Shown here: piece after piece, positions 1 to 7,628 of the stretch | How the letters are laid out: each line of letters begins with the position of its first letter | How positions within the stretch are numbered: the stretch's first letter is position 1 | Source: Streptococcaceae bacterium | GTDB lineage: Bacteria; Bacillota; Bacilli; Lactobacillales; Streptococcaceae | DNA: 64,000 nucleotides | Reading direction: 5' to 3' | Assembly (NCBI GenBank): GCA_022484805.1 | Contig: JAKVKP010000001.1 | Location: forward strand, 62,001-126,000 | Made by a program: the position numbers and the translations under genes | Notes under the pieces: generated by a model | What the model saw: the letters and a program-made list of their open reading frames with translations, nothing else | Databases searched by the model: none | What the model was told of the DNA's origin: nothing

Positions 1-622
1 TAATACTACATGCTGAATAACTGTATCTTGGGTACATAATTTCTTCCGCTAACACTGAAGCATTTATTTTCTGAGCGAATTCTATTTCACGCCTATATTT
101 ATAAAATCGCTCAATATCAATATCATAATTATTATCAAAATTGAGATATCTCAACTCAGACTTTTTTTTCAGTTTTTCTTCCCAGTTATTTGGATAAAAG
201 ATCGTATCAGTATATGCTCCACCAAAATAATAATTTCTAGATAATCCATAAACAAAGTATTGTCCATATTGATCAGTTACTTTAATATGCTTGTCATTCG
301 CAAATTTCTCGAAATTTATTAATCGCATTTCAATAGTTTGATTTCCTTCCTTAACCTCAGACCAAAAACCGTATGATTGAATTTCAATTCTTTTTTCAGT
401 AACTAAAATTATTGCAAATGAATAAAATTTATCGAAAAAGGATAGGTTCGTTCTCTTTGTAAGTCTTTTTTCAACTACAAAACAATTTTTTCTATCTGAA
501 GCTAAAATCGTTTTTGATTTGTTCGACCATTTAAATGTGTGTATTTGTGAGTAGCACCAATCAAAGAATGCTTTTGGTGGTTTCAATTTATGTTCGATAT
601 AGTATTTTGGATTCCTTTTCAT
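1..622 (-). CDS. PcfJ-like protein, C-terminus cut off by the window edge
   Basis: An open frame of 207 codons starts with ATG at 622 and runs off the left edge without a stop. The N-terminus has the pattern KPPKAFFDWC, and near the edge there is YKYRREIEFAQKINASVLAEE, which resembles the conserved helix of PcfJ proteins (first described on the conjugative plasmid pCF10 and also found on phages and other elements). The gene starts 7 bases after the PcfK-like gene, and PcfK and PcfJ are usually adjacent. PcfJ function is poorly defined; a role in mobile-element DNA processing is inferred from context. The family call rests on motif memory and the neighbour. Confidence 0.6.
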   Translation of the reverse strand, partial: MKRNPKYYIEHKLKPPKAFFDWCYSQIHTFKWSNKSKTILASDRKNCFVVEKRLTKRTNLSFFDKFYSFAIILVTEKRIEIQSYGFWSEVKEGNQTIEMRLINFEKFANDKHIKVTDQYGQYFVYGLSRNYYFGGAYTDTIFYPNNWEEKLKKKSELRYLNFDNNYDIDIERFYKYRREIEFAQKINASVLAEEIMYPRYSYSACSI

Positions 623-629
623 ATACACC

Positions 630-1031
630 TCACATAAAGTCAAAAATCGTGGTTTGATCGTCATCAGGTTTTGATTTAATATTTATTGTTGGTTTAATAT
701 TCTTTTCTTCGGTGGCAGCATTATTAACTGAAGTAGTAACTTTTGCATTCACTGGCTTAATCTCAACTTTTTCTAAAAGGAAATATTTTTTTACCCAACG
801 ATATACTGTTGAATCATCAATCATGGCCACGTTATTCTCAGCTTGTTTTTTTGCTTGGCTAGTGCAATATTGCATCGCACCTTTGATTGTTCTATCCTCT
901 TTCAATATTCCAGCAAATAGTTCCATATCATTTTGTTCGCAGAGCCAATTATGAATTGCATCTTCTGAACCTGAATGCTTTTCATTCATTTCAATTAACA
1001 TTTTTTCCATTGCTTGTTCTTTTAAATTCAT
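630..1031 (-). CDS. PcfK-like protein
   Basis: A 133-residue protein. The start is ATG 1031, preceded by GAGAGGA at about 7 bases; a GTG two codons upstream is less well placed. The N-terminal half has the PcfK pattern of an acidic helix followed by a Cys-containing segment (IKGAMQYCTSQAKKQAENN) and DDSTVYRWVKKYF. The C-terminal third is a linker of low complexity ending in TTIFDFM. That acidic, hydrophobic tail resembles the short terminal motifs by which replication-associated proteins bind partners such as SSB or the clamp, which is inference. It lies between the excisionase-type gene and the PcfJ-like gene, all transcribed away from the Cro-like gene as an early operon. Confidence 0.6.
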   Translation of the reverse strand: MNLKEQAMEKMLIEMNEKHSGSEDAIHNWLCEQNDMELFAGILKEDRTIKGAMQYCTSQAKKQAENNVAMIDDSTVYRWVKKYFLLEKVEIKPVNAKVTTSVNNAATEEKNIKPTINIKSKPDDDQTTIFDFM

Positions 1032-1098
1032 TAGCACATCCTCTCATTTGGTAATTTCATTTAGCAGCTATCATTTTTCAGCCTTGTCCAGAAGCCTT

Positions 1099-1326
1099 TT
1101 ATTTACTATTTTTCTCATCCCATTTTCTAACTGCTAATCTTGACCATTTTTTCCCTGGTTGTTCTTTTGGAAAATCAGTTTTATATCTATAGCATTCATC
1201 GAATGTCGTTGGACTTACACCTAATAAATCACTAACTTCTTTTCGATTAATAAGCAAAGTTTCATCCTTTTGTTTTTCCATAAGAACTATTTCATTGACT
1301 GCGGATTTAATAATTCTTTTATCCAA
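1099..1326 (-). CDS. small excisionase-type helix-turn-helix protein (start uncertain)
   Basis: Up to 75 residues. The region LLINRKEVSDLLGVSPTTFD followed by a basic tail with FPKEQPGKKWSRLAVRKW matches the winged-helix layout of excisionases and related phage DNA-binding proteins. The earliest in-frame start is TTG 1326 and the first ATG is 1281; neither has a ribosome binding site. A well-placed site precedes an out-of-frame ATG at 1364 instead, so the gene may be translated from there through a frameshift or by coupling (see the leader frame at 1287-1364). The role is probably excision or early regulation of the element, inferred from its place between the Cro-like gene and the PcfK-like gene. 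Confidence 0.6.
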   Translation of the reverse strand: MDKRIIKSAVNEIVLMEKQKDETLLINRKEVSDLLGVSPTTFDECYRYKTDFPKEQPGKKWSRLAVRKWDEKNSK

Positions 1327-1364
1327 TCAATCAATGAATGTTGAATATTTTCAAATGTATTCAT
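1287..1364 (-). other. 25-codon leader frame upstream of the excisionase-type gene
   Basis: ATG 1364 is preceded by AAGGCGGTGAAAGG, the best ribosome binding site in this stretch. The frame encodes an amphipathic peptide (MNTFENIQHSLIDWIKELL) and stops at TAG 1287-1289, six bases before the ATG at 1281 of the helix-turn-helix frame. Phage excisionases often begin with just such an amphipathic helix, so this may be the true N-terminus of that gene separated by a one-base frameshift. Alternatively it is a coupled leader peptide. Confidence 0.4.
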
Positions 1365-1379
1365 CCTTTCACCGCCTTT

Positions 1380-1628
1380 CTAAATAAATTTTTTCGGTTT
1401 TTCCGAAACAGGATCTAAAAAAATATCTTTCACCTTAACTCCAAGAGCTTTTGCTAATTTTTCCAAAGTTGAATATTTCCCATTTCGTAACTTTTTCACA
1501 TCCATTTCATAGCTAATGATTGTTCTAGATGTTACTCCACTTCTTTTAGCTAATTCCTCCTTAGTTAAATTATTAAGAGCCCTCAATTGACTTAACGTGT
1601 ATTTTTCTTCTTTTTCAATTTCACCCAT
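1380..1628 (-). CDS. Xre-family regulator, Cro-like
   Basis: An 82-residue protein starting at ATG 1628, with AAAGAGGTG about 7 bases upstream; GTG 1637 is in frame but overlaps that site. Residues about 10-65 form a helix-turn-helix of the Xre/Cro type: LSQLRALNNLTKEELAKRSG, then VTSRTIISYEMDVK, then LEKLAKALGVKVKDIF. It is divergent from the CI-like gene, with three operator copies in the gap between them. A fourth, perfect operator copy lies inside its own 3' end. This is the standard CI/Cro lysogeny switch, with this gene first in the early operon. Confidence 0.85.
   Translation of the reverse strand: MGEIEKEEKYTLSQLRALNNLTKEELAKRSGVTSRTIISYEMDVKKLRNGKYSTLEKLAKALGVKVKDIFLDPVSEKPKKFI
1392..1408. 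promoter_or_regulatory. operator copy, perfect palindrome TTTCGG-N5-CCGAAA
   Basis: TTTCGGTTTTTCCGAAA is a perfect 6-bp inverted repeat around a 5-bp spacer. It sits within the last codons of the Cro-like gene and is the best match to the three sites in the divergent promoter region. Confidence 0.7.
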
Positions 1629-1667
1629 TTTCAACACCTCTTTCCTTTATTTCAGTTTCATTATATA

Positions 1668-1763
1668 TTTCGGTTTTTCTGAAGTCAACACTTTATTTCA
1701 TAAATTCCGAAATATATTTCAATATAAATAAAATATGTGAAATGTATTTCACTTTTTCCGAAA
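1668..1763. promoter_or_regulatory. divergent CI/Cro operator region with three 17-bp sites
   Basis: Three sites share the form TTTCNN-N5-CNGAAN: 1668-1684 (TTTCGGTTTTTCTGAAG), 1696-1712 (TTTCATAAATTCCGAAA) and 1747-1763 (TTTCACTTTTTCCGAAA). All have the same 5-bp spacer as the perfect copy at 1392-1408. An additional palindrome, GTGAAATGTATTTCAC, spans 1737-1752. Three operators between two divergent repressor genes is the classical phage arrangement. Confidence 0.75.
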
Positions 1764-1775
1764 TAATGGTATTAT
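1747..1775 (+). promoter_or_regulatory. promoter of the CI-like repressor gene
   Basis: TTTCAC (1747-1752) is separated by 17 bp from TATTAT (1770-1775). The -35 half lies within the third operator, so repressor binding there should affect its own transcription. Confidence 0.5.
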
Positions 1776-1813
1776 CTATTTATAAAATATTTGAGCAAGA
1801 AAGAGGAAAAATT

Positions 1814-2557
1814 ATGTTTGCAAAAAATCTTAAATACTTGAGAGAACGTAAAGGACTTGAGCAGATAGAACTTGCTCATATGTTAAATAGAAAAAGTTCC
1901 TCTTCCATTAGCGAATGGGAAAAAGGAAAATATACGCCTAAGTTAGGGGTACTTAATGATATTTCTAAAATATTTAAAGTCGATATTGATGATTTAATGA
2001 ATATTGACTTATCTGACTCAAATTTTTCAAAATCAGCATTGAATATTGATTTAATTTTTAATCAATTGGAAGGTGAAAGACAGAATAAAGTTTATAATTT
2101 TGCTGAAGAACAATTAAAAGAACAAAACAAAATTATCCAAGTGAATTTCAATAAAGAAAAACTTACTAAAGTTGAAGTTGCTCTCGGAGTTTCCGCTGGT
2201 GTTGGATATGGTAATGATTACGATTTAGCTGAATTCACTTCTTTTTACACTAATGAAGATATAAGAAACTACGACTTTGCATTATACGTAAATGGAAATT
2301 CAATGGAACCTAAATTACATGATGGTGATATTATTTTGCTACAAGAAACTGGAAATCCAGATAATGGTGATATCTATGCTGTATTGCATGATGAATCTCT
2401 ATATGTAAAACAAATTCACATTGAAGGTGACAAGTTTATTATGCACTCTTTAAATCCAAAATATGGAGACATCACTATAAGTCTTGGTGAGGATATCGAA
2501 CCACCAAAAATTATTGGGAAGGTAGTAGATAGTTTTACACCAATGGAAGTTGATTAA
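1814..2557 (+). CDS. CI-like repressor with S24 (LexA-type) peptidase domain
   Basis: A 247-residue protein. The start is ATG 1814, with AAGAGG 7 bases upstream; an upstream in-frame ATG at 1742 would put the promoter inside the gene. Residues about 5-60 are a helix-turn-helix (LKYLRERKGLEQIELAHML). The C-terminal half is an S24 peptidase: cleavage-type Ala-Gly in VSAGVGYG, catalytic Ser in NGNSMEPKLHDGD, and catalytic Lys in SLYVKQI. Such repressors self-cleave when stimulated by RecA, so the element is probably induced by DNA damage. It is divergent from the Cro-like gene. Confidence 0.9.
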   Translation: MFAKNLKYLRERKGLEQIELAHMLNRKSSSSISEWEKGKYTPKLGVLNDISKIFKVDIDDLMNIDLSDSNFSKSALNIDLIFNQLEGERQNKVYNFAEEQLKEQNKIIQVNFNKEKLTKVEVALGVSAGVGYGNDYDLAEFTSFYTNEDIRNYDFALYVNGNSMEPKLHDGDIILLQETGNPDNGDIYAVLHDESLYVKQIHIEGDKFIMHSLNPKYGDITISLGEDIEPPKIIGKVVDSFTPMEVD

Positions 2558-2624
2558 TAATAATTTCTCATAGTTTCCTAGTAATCTATGAGTTTTATAA
2601 AAATATTATTTTGGGAGATCAATT

Positions 2625-3221
2625 ATGAAAAAGGTTAAATTATTGGGAATATTATTATTAAGTGGGATTTTTTTAAGTTCTTGCTCAAGTAATAATTCTA
2701 AAATTAGTGAGCTAGAAAAAGAAAATGAAACTCTGAGATCACAAGTTAGCTCGCTTAAAACTCAACTTAACGAAACGAACCAGACCAATGTTAGTAAAGA
2801 AGATTCTGAAATCAGTGATACTTTTGAAACCAATAATGTTTCTATAAAATACGAAGGTATCGAAAAGGGAACAAGTGATGACGGAAAAAATTTAGTATAT
2901 TTAATGTTAAAAGTGAAAAATAAAGGTTATGATTCAAATAATTATGACAATAAAATATCTAATATAGTTTTTAATAATATTTCTGTACAACAAAATATTG
3001 GTTCTACTACCAAAAATCTTAATACACCTACTTTTGATAATGATTCTGATTACCCCAACTTGGATAAACTAAATTTAGTAAATGATAATTTAAATATTAA
3101 TAGTGAAGTGGAAATTGCTTATGCTATAGAATTATACGATACTACCAATCCCATTACTTTAAATTTCATTGATAAAAATAATGGTGAAATTATAAAAGAA
3201 ATTAATATACCTATACAATAA
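2625..3221 (+). CDS. lipoprotein in the lysogeny module, DUF5067-like
   Basis: A 198-residue protein with a lipoprotein signal peptide: MKK, a hydrophobic stretch, and the lipobox LSSC with Cys at about residue 20. Residues about 28-55 form a short coiled coil (ISELEKENETLRSQVSSLKTQL). The rest is a beta-rich domain (VSIKYEGIEKG, VYLMLKVKNKG, VEIAYAIELYDTTNPITLNF) resembling the immunoglobulin-like DUF5067 domain. It lies between the CI-like and integrase genes on the same strand. That is where several lactic acid bacterial phages carry superinfection-exclusion lipoproteins (Ltp of TP-J34 is the known case). An exclusion role here is inference. Confidence 0.7.
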   Translation: MKKVKLLGILLLSGIFLSSCSSNNSKISELEKENETLRSQVSSLKTQLNETNQTNVSKEDSEISDTFETNNVSIKYEGIEKGTSDDGKNLVYLMLKVKNKGYDSNNYDNKISNIVFNNISVQQNIGSTTKNLNTPTFDNDSDYPNLDKLNLVNDNLNINSEVEIAYAIELYDTTNPITLNFIDKNNGEIIKEINIPIQ

Positions 3222-3225
3222 TAAA

Positions 3226-3289
3226 AAGCACGCCCTCCGACCAAAGATTGCGTGCTTGAAAAAATAACCTGACAAAAGGCTTATTTTTT
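3226..3289. terminator. two adjacent hairpins after the lipoprotein gene
   Basis: AAGCACGC (3226-3233) pairs with GCGTGCTT (3250-3257), with a T-rich tail on the minus-strand side. A second, imperfect hairpin at 3260-3289 (AAAATAACC / GGCTTATTTTTT) has its T-run on the plus strand. Together they probably end the lysogeny transcript. Confidence 0.5.
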
Positions 3290-3382
3290 GTACTATTATT
3301 ATATCAATAGAAAGGGGTGTTGCCAAACCTTTGTGTAAAAAAGCCTTGTCCAGAAGTCAAAACACATAAAGGAGAAAATGAT

Positions 3383-4561
3383 ATGAAATATGAAAAAACA
3401 AAATATCCAAATATTTATAGTTATGAAACAAAATCAGGAAAGAAATATGCAGTCCGACGTGGCTATTTTTTTGAAGGCAAGAAAAAAGAATTTAATAAAA
3501 GCGGCTTAAAAACTATTGGAGAAGCAAAGTCTATTTTGGCAAATTCTGAAATTAATATTCAAAATAATGAAATAAATCTCATTAACAGTTCAAATATAAC
3601 CGTAGGGCAATATTGGGATATATTTTCTGAAAAAAGAATCACTATCGGAAAATGGACTCGTGATTCCGAAAGAGGTAATGTTTCTATTTATAAAGTTCAT
3701 ATAAAACCAAAATTTGAAAATATCAAGCTGAAAGATCTATCCAGAAATGAATATGAACTATTTATCAATGAACGTTTAACAAAATATTCAAGGGAAACTG
3801 TTAGAGCCATGAATGCTCTATTTATGTCACTTATTAATGATGCAGTTTTAAATGGAAATGTTGAAAGAAATAAATTACGGAGCGTATACATAGGTAAAAG
3901 TTCTATAAAAAAGAGAAACAAAAAATTAACTCTTGATCAATTTAACGAATGGATTTCAACAGCTGAAAAAAAATTATCACCTTTTGAATTTGTATTTGTC
4001 TACCTTACAATTTTTGGCATGAGACGTGGCGAAGTTGTCGGTTTACGTTCTAAGGATATTCAATTTAATAATGGACGTGCTGTTATTCATATTCAAGAAA
4101 CTCGTACTCAATCAGAGCTCTATGGAAAAGGCTCAACAAAGACAGAGAGTTCTAATAGATTTATTACACTTGATGAAAAAGGCAGCAAATTGATTGCTTT
4201 TGCCTTGCTTGAAGCAAAAAAAATTAAAGCTGACTTTAATAAAATTCTAAATCAAAATGATTTTCTTTTTTTAAATTCTGTTAATGGTAAGGTTTATCAT
4301 CCCAGTCAATTAAATCGACTTTTTAATGCTGTTAATGATGAATTGCCATACATTAAAGCATCGCCACACATGATGCGCCACTTTTTCGCAACTCAAAGCA
4401 TAATAGCTGGTGTTAACATTGAAATGGTTGGTGACTACTTGGGGCATACTCAAAAATACATGACTGAACAGTATAGTCATATCGAAAATGAGGTATCTGA
4501 AAAAGTCGTAAATATTTTTGAATCTAGCCTAAAAAAGTCCCCGACCTCTAAAAAAGCTTGA
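3383..4561 (+). CDS. tyrosine recombinase, phage-type integrase
   Basis: A 392-residue protein starting at ATG 3383, with AAAGGAG 8 bases upstream; longer in-frame starts lack a binding site. An N-terminal arm-binding domain covers residues about 1-60 (SGKKYAVRRGYFFEGKKKEF), followed by a SAM-like core-binding domain. The catalytic domain has Arg in GMRRGEVVGL, His-x-x-Arg in HMMRHFFAT, His in LGHTQKY, and the nucleophile Tyr in EQYSHIE. It catalyses site-specific integration and excision of the element. As usual for phages, it is the last gene before the chromosome junction, and the downstream 80 bases hold GTCCCCGAC repeats. Confidence 0.93.
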   Translation: MKYEKTKYPNIYSYETKSGKKYAVRRGYFFEGKKKEFNKSGLKTIGEAKSILANSEINIQNNEINLINSSNITVGQYWDIFSEKRITIGKWTRDSERGNVSIYKVHIKPKFENIKLKDLSRNEYELFINERLTKYSRETVRAMNALFMSLINDAVLNGNVERNKLRSVYIGKSSIKKRNKKLTLDQFNEWISTAEKKLSPFEFVFVYLTIFGMRRGEVVGLRSKDIQFNNGRAVIHIQETRTQSELYGKGSTKTESSNRFITLDEKGSKLIAFALLEAKKIKADFNKILNQNDFLFLNSVNGKVYHPSQLNRLFNAVNDELPYIKASPHMMRHFFATQSIIAGVNIEMVGDYLGHTQKYMTEQYSHIENEVSEKVVNIFESSLKKSPTSKKA

Positions 4562-4640
4562 TATATCAATGCATAAGGCCATTAATAAAGCATTTAGTCG
4601 GGGACAAAAACCGCTTTCCCCGACTTTGTCCCCGACTAAA
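4537..4640. repeat. GTCCCCGAC repeats with a 16-bp inverted repeat at the element end
   Basis: GTCCCCGAC occurs at 4537-4545 inside the integrase 3' end. TTTAGTCGGGGACAAA (4593-4608) and TTTGTCCCCGACTAAA (4625-4640) are exact inverted copies with a 16-base loop, and the loop contains a partial copy CCCCGAC. No T-run follows, so these look more like recombinase or excisionase binding sites at the attachment end than a terminator. The attachment core itself cannot be defined without the other end. Confidence 0.5.
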
Positions 4641-4742
4641 TATGTATTTGTATGATTATTTATGATTTTATTTCTTGATAAATTCCTTTTAAATCAACGT
4701 TTATATGTTTAAAAACATTTTAAAAACCATAAAAATATCTTT

Positions 4743-6149
4743 TTAACGTGCTAGGCGATAGATGGCATCTGCATAAATAATGGCGGCACGATATAAATCT
4801 TCTTCGACAATAAATTCGTTGGCTTGATGCATCGTATCAGTATAGCCCGGGAACATCGCACCGTAGGCAACGCCACGTTCCATTAGGCGACCAAAGGTAC
4901 CTCCACCGATAATTTGCTCGTATCCCTTTTCACCAGTGTGATCTTCATAAACCTGTAAAAGAGTCGCAACTAATTCATCATCTTCTGGCACGTAATGTGG
5001 CTCTTGAGTACGCTTACCCTGTTCAACCTTAACAATATAACCATACAAAGCTTTTGTTAAGCCTTCTTTGATTGTCAAGGCAGCCGTTCCCTTAGGGAAT
5101 CGGAAATTCAAGGTAATCTCACCACCATTAGCCTCGTCAAAATTAAAAATACCTGCATTCATGGTCAATTTACCCATTTTAGTATCTTCAAAAGCAACAC
5201 CAATTTTATCAGCATAATGGTCTTGATAGAGAAAATGACCTGCAACTTCCAAGAATTTTTTAGCATTGCCTTCAAAACGATATGTCCGTAAAAAGCGTGC
5301 CAAATAGGTTGCTCCATTAACTCCGGTTTGTGGACTTGCACCATGAGCTGACTTACCAACTACTTCAATTTCAAACTCACCAGCTTTAATTTCCGCAATT
5401 GCACCTCCTACTGAATGAGCAATTTTAAAGGCTTCAAAATCTTCTTCTAAATCAGCAAATGATAAATTGCTATTAAAGGTTGCCTTGGCAGACTCTGGTA
5501 CCATATTTTCACGTAAGCCGCCCTTAAAGGCGTGTAATGTGAATTCACCTTGATTAGCACCATCAAAAATTAAGATTTCAGAAGTATTTCCTTTTTCACC
5601 ATTAATAATTGGAAATTCTGCGTCGGGCGAAAAGCCAAAATCAGGTTTGGCTTCTTTGGTAAAATAATAATCCATGTCGCCCCAGCCTGATTCTTCATCC
5701 GTTCCGATGACGAAGCGAATTTTCTTAGAAAGTGGCACCTGTAAATCTTTTAATATTTTAAGCGCATAATAGGCAGCGACAGTTGGACCTTTATCATCAC
5801 TAGCACCACGTGCATAGATTTTACCATCACGCACTTCCGGCGTAAAAGGATCACTATCCCAACCACTACCTGCTGGCACCACGTCCATGTGTGCGAAAAT
5901 ACCCAAGGTTTGATCACCTTCACCATATTCGAGGACACCAACATAATTATCAACATTTCTTGTTTTAAAACCATCACGCTTAGCAATTTCTAAGAATTTT
6001 TCCATTGCTGCCAAGGGTCCTGGTCCAAAAGGGGCTTCTTTTGTCACTTTTTCATCATCACGAACTGATGGAATCGCTAACAGTGTGAATAAATCAGCCT
6101 TCAAATCATCTTTGCGCTTCATTACTTCCGATTTAAAATCAACAGTCAT
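4743..6149 (-). CDS. pepV: dipeptidase PepV (M20 family)
   Basis: A 468-residue zinc dipeptidase of the cytoplasm, which cleaves dipeptides and some beta-Ala and D-amino acid peptides. Metal and catalytic motifs are visible: GIFAHMDVVPAGSGWDSDPF near residue 85 (His, Asp), ARGASDDKGP (bridging Asp), GTDEESGWGDMDY (catalytic Glu-Glu), and FSPDAEFPI (Asp ligand). A dimerisation lid domain lies between residues about 190 and 380. Length and motifs match lactic acid bacterial PepV. It stands just outside the phage-like element, its 3' end facing the integrase gene. Confidence 0.95.
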   Translation of the reverse strand: MTVDFKSEVMKRKDDLKADLFTLLAIPSVRDDEKVTKEAPFGPGPLAAMEKFLEIAKRDGFKTRNVDNYVGVLEYGEGDQTLGIFAHMDVVPAGSGWDSDPFTPEVRDGKIYARGASDDKGPTVAAYYALKILKDLQVPLSKKIRFVIGTDEESGWGDMDYYFTKEAKPDFGFSPDAEFPIINGEKGNTSEILIFDGANQGEFTLHAFKGGLRENMVPESAKATFNSNLSFADLEEDFEAFKIAHSVGGAIAEIKAGEFEIEVVGKSAHGASPQTGVNGATYLARFLRTYRFEGNAKKFLEVAGHFLYQDHYADKIGVAFEDTKMGKLTMNAGIFNFDEANGGEITLNFRFPKGTAALTIKEGLTKALYGYIVKVEQGKRTQEPHYVPEDDELVATLLQVYEDHTGEKGYEQIIGGGTFGRLMERGVAYGAMFPGYTDTMHQANEFIVEEDLYRAAIIYADAIYRLAR

Positions 6150-6240
6150 TATTAATTAACCTCCATTTTATCTTAATAATCTCATTGTATCACTCAAATA
6201 AAAATTTAGGAAAAATCTGATAGTATTTCTTTGATGATGA

Positions 6241-6280
6241 CATCAAAAAAGGAAGTGGACCAAGGTCTCACCTCCCAAAT
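6241..6280 (-). terminator. terminator of lysA
   Basis: On the minus strand GGAGGTG and GACC pair with GGTC and CACTTCC with one bulged base, followed by TTTTTTG. It lies just downstream of the lysA stop at 6289. Confidence 0.65.
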
Positions 6281-6288
6281 AGCAATAT

Positions 6289-7542
6289 TTAAGCTTTAAA
6301 TTCGAAGCCATCAATCGTTGCAAAATAATCTTCTGGCCTTTCAGCTCTCCGAATTAATCTTGACTGTCCATCAGCCTGCAAAAGCACCTCTGCACTACGT
6401 AGCTTAGCATTATATTGATAGCCCATTGAGAAACCATGCGCCCCAGTATCATGAATCACCAAGGTCTCACCCTCTGATAACTCAGGCATTGGTCGTTGAA
6501 TGGCAAATTTATCATTATTTTCACAAAGCCCCCCAACAATGTCAACTACTGTTGAGGCTGGATCTGCTTCACGCCCAGCAGCGGTAATATGATGATACGC
6601 TTTATACATTGCAGGTCGTAATAAATTAACCGCCGAGGCATCTACACCAATATAGGTGCGGTATGTCTCTTTTTTATGTAAAACTTTAGTAATCAAGTGA
6701 CCGTTGGCAGCTAACATGAATCGGCCTAATTCGGTAAATATTTTAACTTCACCTAGTCCTGCTGGTACCATTACCGCTTCATAGGCTACCTTGACACCTT
6801 CACCAATTTTAAAAATATCGTTAGGTTTTTCTTCGGGACGATAATTGACACCGACCCCACCAGAAAGATTAATAAAATCTAAATCAACGTCAGTTGCTTG
6901 GGCAACTTCAACCGCTAATTCAAATAACTCTTTTGCTAATGTTGGGTAATAATCATTTGTAACTGTATTACTCGCTAAAAATGAATGAATACCAAATTTT
7001 TTAACCCCTAGAGCCTTTAATTCAGTAAAGGCTTGAATCAGCTGTTCTTTGGTCATGCCAAATTTTGATTCCTCAGGACTATCCATAATTTCAGTACCGA
7101 GTGAAAAAACACCACCGGGATTATAACGACAAGAAATCACCTCTGGAATATCTGCCACCGTCTTCAAAAATGCAACATGTTCATAAGCATCCAAATTAAT
7201 AGTAGCATTAAGCTGACGTGCAAATTGGAAATCCTCTGCAGGTGTATCATTGGAAGAAAACATGATTTCATCACTTTTAAAGCCTAATTTATCGCTCATT
7301 AACATTTCAACGTAAGAGGCACAATCCACACCACAACCTTCTTCTTTTAAAATATTAATGATTGCTGGAGTTGGTGTTGCCTTAACTGCAAAATATTCCT
7401 TAAATCCTTTATTCCAAGAAAAAGCTTGGTATAAATCACGAGCCACCTGGCGAATACCTGCTTCGTTATATAAATGAAATGGCGTCGGATATTGACTAGT
7501 CAGCTCATCTAGCTGCTCTTTAGAAACAAAAGCTTTTTTCAT
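6289..7542 (-). CDS. lysA: diaminopimelate decarboxylase
   Basis: A 417-residue PLP enzyme that converts meso-diaminopimelate to L-lysine. The start is ATG 7542, preceded by AAAGGAA; an in-frame TTG 42 bases upstream has no site. It has the alanine-racemase-type barrel with the PLP lysine in YFAVKATPTPAI, the phosphate-binding glycine loop in NLSGGVGVNY, and ELGRFM. The second domain carries the active-site Cys of the partner subunit in GGLCENNDKF, and substrate-binding Tyr in GYQYNAKLR. With dapB at 50713-51477, it suggests an intact diaminopimelate/lysine route. It is downstream of the Nudix regulator and upstream of pepV. Confidence 0.9.
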   Translation of the reverse strand: MKKAFVSKEQLDELTSQYPTPFHLYNEAGIRQVARDLYQAFSWNKGFKEYFAVKATPTPAIINILKEEGCGVDCASYVEMLMSDKLGFKSDEIMFSSNDTPAEDFQFARQLNATINLDAYEHVAFLKTVADIPEVISCRYNPGGVFSLGTEIMDSPEESKFGMTKEQLIQAFTELKALGVKKFGIHSFLASNTVTNDYYPTLAKELFELAVEVAQATDVDLDFINLSGGVGVNYRPEEKPNDIFKIGEGVKVAYEAVMVPAGLGEVKIFTELGRFMLAANGHLITKVLHKKETYRTYIGVDASAVNLLRPAMYKAYHHITAAGREADPASTVVDIVGGLCENNDKFAIQRPMPELSEGETLVIHDTGAHGFSMGYQYNAKLRSAEVLLQADGQSRLIRRAERPEDYFATIDGFEFKA

Positions 7543-7628
7543 AAAAATTCCTTTCTTTAAGCACAGCGTTGTCAAACTAATCAAGATTGTAGTATTAAGC
7601 TAACTAAGACGAAATAAGTAAAGACCAA

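Noticed and set aside
3226-3257. Hairpin after the lipoprotein gene considered a plus-strand terminator by itself
   Set aside because: Its T-run is on the minus strand; the plus-strand T-run belongs to the second, weaker hairpin at 3260-3289.
1080-3356. 15-bp direct repeat AGCCTTGTCCAGAAG at 1080-1094 and 3342-3356, considered as attachment sites
   Set aside because: Both copies lie inside the element, one on each side of the repressor genes; attachment sites should flank the element beyond the integrase end.
5165-5986. Additional frames within pepV
   Set aside because: Overlap a clear housekeeping gene in other frames on the same strand; no binding sites.
7543-7628. Lysine riboswitch before lysA
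   Set aside because: Only 86 bases separate lysA from the upstream gene, too short for the roughly 170-base lysine riboswitch.
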